Of a DNA stretch of 17,310 bases, positions 14,443 through 17,310 are shown one piece after another. This stretch comes from Halobacteriales archaeon SW_9_67_25 (GTDB taxonomy: Archaea > Halobacteriota > Halobacteria > Halobacteriales > Haloarculaceae). Numbering within the stretch: position 1 is the stretch's first letter; every line of letters begins with the position of its first letter. The position numbers and the translations under genes are program-made. Location: the NCBI GenBank assembly GCA_003022745.1, contig PXSU01000066.1, positions 1 through 17,310 of the forward strand. Reading direction: 5' to 3'. A model generated the notes under the pieces. That model was not told the DNA's origin and did no database searches. It saw only the letters and a program-made list of their open reading frames with translations.

Positions 14443-14452
14443 CACATATAAG
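14443..14452 (+). promoter_or_regulatory. TATA box for rpl39e-rpl31e-aIF6
   Basis: CACATATAAG has its TATA core centred at about 14448, 28 bases before the rpl39e ATG (14477). This predicts a leaderless or nearly leaderless operon transcript. Confidence 0.6.
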
Positions 14453-14476
14453 CGACCGCAGGGAAGACCAGATACC

Positions 14477-14629
14477 ATGGGCAAGAAGACGAAAGCCAAA
14501 AAGAAGCGGCTGGGGAAACTGGAGCGACAGAACTCGCGCATCCCGGCGTGGGTGATGCTCAAGACCGACCTCGACGTCCAGCGCAACCCCAAGCGCCGGC
14601 ACTGGCGGCGGAGTGACACCGACGAATGA
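14477..14629 (+). CDS. rpl39e: Ribosomal protein L39e
   Basis: This 50-residue basic protein of the large subunit lines the exit tunnel. The sequence opens [18 protein letters not shown] and continues [27 protein letters not shown], containing the family pattern IPxWVMLKT and NPKRRHWRR. It is full length, and its base-rich composition contrasts with the acidic proteins around it. It is the first gene of the operon, with a TATA box 28 bases upstream. Its TGA (14627-14629) overlaps the rpl31e ATG as ATGA, the usual archaeal arrangement. Confidence 0.95.
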   Translation: MGKKTKAKKKRLGKLERQNSRIPAWVMLKTDLDVQRNPKRRHWRRSDTDE

Positions 14630-14904
14630 GCACCAGCGACTTCGAGGAGCGGGTCCTGACGGTGCCGCTCCGCGACGCACGGAAGGCCTCGGGTCCCGAG
14701 CGTGCCGGCCTCGCGATGCGGCTCGTCCGGGAACACCTCGCACAGCACTTCTCCGTCCCGGAGGAGGCGGTCCGGCTGGACCCCTCGATCAACGAGGCGG
14801 TGTGGTCGGAGGGCCGGTCGACACCCCCGACGAAACTCCGGGTGCGCGCGGCACGCTTCGTCGAGGAGGGCGAGAGCGTCGTCGAGGCCGAACCGGCAGC
14901 GTAG
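14626..14904 (+). CDS. rpl31e: Ribosomal protein L31e
   Basis: This 92-residue large-subunit protein has a normal family length. Recognisable segments are [13 protein letters not shown] at the start, [15 protein letters not shown] in the middle, and the core [28 protein letters not shown]. The C-terminal tail is acidic, as in other halophilic homologues. Its ATG overlaps the rpl39e stop, and the aIF6 start codon follows two bases after its own stop, so the three genes form one transcription unit. No damage is visible. Confidence 0.95.
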   Translation: MSTSDFEERVLTVPLRDARKASGPERAGLAMRLVREHLAQHFSVPEEAVRLDPSINEAVWSEGRSTPPTKLRVRAARFVEEGESVVEAEPAA

Positions 14905-14906
14905 AT

Positions 14907-15464
14907 TTGCTTCGCGCGGCCTTCTCCGGATCGTCTTACGTCGGCGTCTTCGCGCGGGCTACCGACGCGTGTCTCCTGTTCCGGCCCGACGTCGACGCGG
15001 TGCTGGTGAGTAGCCGCGTCCGCGAGCGGGAACGCGAGCGCATCGTCGACGCGGTCGGCCTGCCCGTCACCGAACTCCCCGGGCGGATCAACGCCGCCGG
15101 CAACGTCGTCCTCGCGAACGACCACGGCGCCTACGTCCACCCCGACCTCCCGCGTGCGGCCGTCCAGGCCGTCGAGGAGGGACTCGACGTGCCCGTCGAG
15201 CGGGGCGACATCGCCGGCGTCCGGACGGTCGGAACCGCCGCCGTCGCCACGAACCAGGGCGTCCTCTGTCACCCGAAGTCGACCGACGAGGAACTCGACC
15301 TGCTGGAGGCGCTACTGGAGGTGCCGGCCGACATCGGCACCACAAACTACGGCGGCCCGCTCGTCGGGTCGGGGCTGATCGCCAACTCCAACGGCTACGT
15401 CGTCGGCGAGGAGACGTCCGGTCCCGAACTCGGCCGGATCGACCTCGCGCTCGGGTACGCGTGA
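14907..15464 (+). CDS. eif6: Translation initiation factor aIF6 with a large internal deletion
   Basis: aIF6 binds the large ribosomal subunit and prevents joining with the small one. The TTG at 14907 gives the family start (M)[19 protein letters not shown]. Later landmarks are all present: [78 protein letters not shown] and [14 protein letters not shown]. The protein is only 185 residues, against about 220 for the family. The loss is at 14991-15000: RPDVD runs directly into AVLVSSR, skipping about 36 residues that normally hold the rest of the first pentein repeat and its TTVGGSGTVGAL-like segment. The frame is preserved. Removing most of one of five repeats should disrupt the ring fold. Either this copy is defective or the assembly is wrong. 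Confidence 0.88.
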   Translation: MLRAAFSGSSYVGVFARATDACLLFRPDVDAVLVSSRVRERERERIVDAVGLPVTELPGRINAAGNVVLANDHGAYVHPDLPRAAVQAVEEGLDVPVERGDIAGVRTVGTAAVATNQGVLCHPKSTDEELDLLEALLEVPADIGTTNYGGPLVGSGLIANSNGYVVGEETSGPELGRIDLALGYA

Positions 15465-15824
15465 CTATCCGTCGAAGGTCTGCCACTCCGCTTCGGTCCC
15501 CAGGATCTCCGCGAGCGAAGTCACCGTCGATTGGAGTTCCTCGATCTGTCGTTGCTGGCGCTCCACCGTCTCCTGTAACTCGCTGATCTGCGATCGGGCC
15601 TCGGAGAGGTGCGTGATCTCTTCGTCGGTAGCCAGTCCGTGTTCCTGTGGCTCGATCAGCATCTCTCTGTGCGTCACAATCGCGTCAGAGACGCTCGCAC
15701 TTCCGTCCGGCAGTGCAATCGTCAGCGGTTGCGACTCCGAATCTTCCACAGGCGGTTGGCTGCTGTCGGAATCGTCTGGTTCCTGTTCGACGCTTCGGGG
15801 CGACTCTTGTGTTTCACTGCTCAT
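15465..15824 (-). CDS. Small acidic coiled-coil protein of unknown function
   Basis: This encodes 119 residues from ATG 15824; an in-frame ATG two codons earlier (15830) is less likely given the TATA position. The first 35 residues are acidic and serine/proline-rich (SSETQESPRSVEQEPDDSD), probably disordered. A central segment reads PLTIALPDGSASVSDAIVTHREML. The rest forms a clear heptad coiled coil (ITHLSEARSQISELQETVERQQRQIEELQSTVTSLAEIL, roughly 70-108) and ends EWQTFDG. There is no signal peptide or membrane helix. A partner-binding or oligomeric role is likely, but I recognise no family. Its stop directly abuts the aIF6 stop on the other strand. Confidence 0.65.
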   Translation of the reverse strand: MSSETQESPRSVEQEPDDSDSSQPPVEDSESQPLTIALPDGSASVSDAIVTHREMLIEPQEHGLATDEEITHLSEARSQISELQETVERQQRQIEELQSTVTSLAEILGTEAEWQTFDG

Positions 15825-15847
15825 GTCCACTGGTCGACGCTACTGAG

Positions 15848-15857
15848 GTATAAACTT
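15848..15857 (-). promoter_or_regulatory. TATA box for the coiled-coil protein gene
   Basis: On the minus strand this reads AAGTTTATAC, centred about 28 bases before ATG 15824. The spacing suits a leaderless transcript from 15824 better than from 15830, which favours the shorter start. Confidence 0.5.
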
Positions 15858-15943
15858 CCGTCAGACATTGTCCGGGAGAGTGATATTTCGACTGTCGGAT
15901 ACAGTGCGCGTGGACGACAGACAGGCGTCACGCCAGACACACA

Positions 15944-17310
15944 CTACCCCCGCTCCTGGGCGCGGTGTTCGGAGATGAGGCGGTCGACCATCTCGGCGCT
16001 TTGCTGGCGCTCGCGTTCGCGGGCGCGCTCGCGCCAGTCCTCGATGGCTCCCTCTACCTCCGACTCGCGCGCGACGGCGAGTTCGTCGACCTCCTGGACG
16101 GTCACCAGTTCCGCGGGCGCGACGGGGACGTCGGCCTCGAAGAGCACCCTGTCGGCCACGTTCGAGAGGCCACCCGTCCGGAGGACGAGCCGCGGGTCGA
16201 CGTCGGCGAGGCGGTGCGCACTCGACCGACCGGCGCCACTGGCGTCGCGCAACAGGACGACGTCGTCCTCGACGAGGCCGACGCTCTCGTCGGCGGCCGC
16301 GATGGCGTCGACGGTGAACTGCTCGACGACCTTCACGGGCACCAGCCCCGCCTTCTTCTCGGAGACGTCCACGAAGTTCGAGTGGTCGAGCTTCCACAGC
16401 GCCTTCAGCCGGTCGAGCTTGCCCTCCAGTTCCTCGATGCGCTCGTCCTTGCGCTCTACTTTCCGTTCGAGACGGTCGGTTTCGCGTTCCAGACGCGTCA
16501 CCTCGCGGCGCTCCCGCGCCTCCCTTCGCTCCTCGCGTTTCGCCTCCGAGAGTTTCCCCTCGTACTCGCGGAGCTTCTCGTCTTTGGTCTCGATTGTCTC
16601 CTCGAGTGACTCGACGTGGCCGGTCAGGCGCTCGACGCGGGCAGTCAGGCGCTTGATACGTTTTTCCTCCTCCGTGAGTTCCCGCTCGGTATGGTCGTCG
16701 CTGTCGTCGCCCTGATCACCCTCGTCCTCGCGCAAGTCCGCCAGCACGGATTCGACGGATTCCTCGTCTACCAGCACCCGCGCGAGGACTGGCCCGAGGT
16801 CCTGGCGCGGGGGTCGCGTTCGTGGTCGTTGTCGTACCCCTGCTGGCGGGTGCGGTGTTTCTTCGTGTCCACGGGCAGGTCGCTTGCGGGTGTCCACCCG
16901 GCAGCGTCGAAACTCCGCCGGATCTTCTCGACGGTTTCGGGCATCGGTGTCACGTCCGCCGCCACGAGAACGGGCCGGCCACGCTCGATCATCCACTCGA
17001 TGACCGTCGCCGTATCGGCGGTTCGCGTGCTGAGCGCGTCCAGCACCTCGCCGTCGAGGCCCACGACGGCCGCCGCGGTCGTCGTCCCGGGGTCGATCCC
17101 GACGAGGACGGGGTCCCGGCGCTTGGCCAGCGGGCGGAACTCGATGCCGTCGCGGCGGACGCGCTCTATCTCGATGCGGGTGTCCCCGGACCGCTCGGCC
17201 GAGACGGGAATCTCGGCTGGAGGGGCCTCGACCGTGAAGACGGCGTTCGCGAAGCCGCCGTACTTCTCGGTGACCTCCCGGTCATAGTCGAGGCCTGCCT
17301 CCGCCAGCGC
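15944..17310 (-). pseudogene. DUF460 protein (RNase H-like domain plus coiled coil), frameshifted and cut by window edge
   Basis: Read from 17310 leftwards, an open frame gives EVTEKYGGFANAVFTVEAPP, then PVLVGIDPGTTTAAAVVGLDG, ADVTPMPETVEKI, and LPVDTKKHRTRQQGYDNDHERD. This is the RuvC/YqgF-like RNase H fold of archaeal DUF460 proteins, with acidic residues at IDPG and NDHERD. The frame then meets a stop at 16768-16770. A second frame, joined at about 16801-16815, continues with QDLGPVLARVLVDEESVESVLADL, a charged coiled coil (about 16400-16680), and a C-terminal domain ending VDRLISEHRAQERG at 15944. Homologues, from memory, carry about 30 residues (an ALAAALFAY-like segment) between the two halves. 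I infer a deletion of roughly 90 bases that also broke the frame. The N-terminus lies beyond the window. Function of the family is unproven. Confidence 0.75.

Noticed and set aside
16397..16685. Repeat-like pattern of gag/cgc/ttc motifs
   Set aside because: It is explained by the charged coiled coil of the DUF460 protein (repeated ERE/RLE codons) rather than by a DNA repeat.
1..17310. CRISPR array, tRNA or rRNA gene
   Set aside because: I found no regularly spaced repeats and no sequence that folds as a tRNA or resembles rRNA on either strand by eye.

Overview
The window is haloarchaeal (class Halobacteria). Four things point there: high-GC coding sequence with very acidic proteins, Tat-type lipoprotein signals, leaderless genes with TATA boxes about 27 bases before the start codon, and the archaeal set rpl39e-rpl31e-aIF6, GfcR, Tfx, DUF460 and a receiver-PAS-histidine kinase. 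I cannot fix the genus.

Layout. 1-1787: the tail of an unrecognised gene, a four-helix membrane protein (minus strand), then a 463-base gap holding several palindromes, including an 80-base near-perfect hairpin at 1608-1687. 1788-3273 (minus): an acyl-CoA dehydrogenase and a small two-helix membrane protein. 3347-4091 (plus): gfcR, followed after one base by a severely deleted gamma-carbonic-anhydrase remnant. 3960-7580 (minus): wtpA-wtpB-wtpC-cbiX, a tungstate/molybdate ABC transporter operon with ATGA overlaps at all three junctions. Its last gene, cbiX, has lost its C-terminus where it meets the carbonic anhydrase remnant. 7640-8065 (plus): a divergent Tfx-family regulator, with two adjacent dyads in the shared promoter region. 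8256-9743: cysS. 9768-12392 (minus): a receiver-4xPAS-histidine kinase. 12487-13053: thpR with a frameshifted, degraded C-terminus. 13244-14074: a ZIP metal transporter, convergent with a small Tat lipoprotein. 14477-15464: rpl39e-rpl31e-aIF6. 15465-15824 (minus): a coiled-coil protein. 15944-17310 (minus): a frameshifted DUF460 gene that runs off the window.

How the genes fit together. The most coherent system is Tfx plus WtpABC. A regulator family first known from a tungsten-enzyme operon in a methanogen here faces a tungstate/molybdate importer across a short promoter region with repressor-like dyads. This suggests local oxyanion-responsive control (inference). The transporter and tfx also use more A/T-ending codons than the flanking housekeeping genes, which fits acquisition as a module.

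The second striking theme is damage. Within 17 kb, five conserved genes carry deletions or frameshifts: gamma-CA, cbiX, thpR, aIF6 and DUF460. For aIF6 and thpR this is surprising in a living cell. Assembly or consensus error must be excluded before it is read as biology. Family lengths and missing segments were judged from memory of haloarchaeal homologues, not from a database search.
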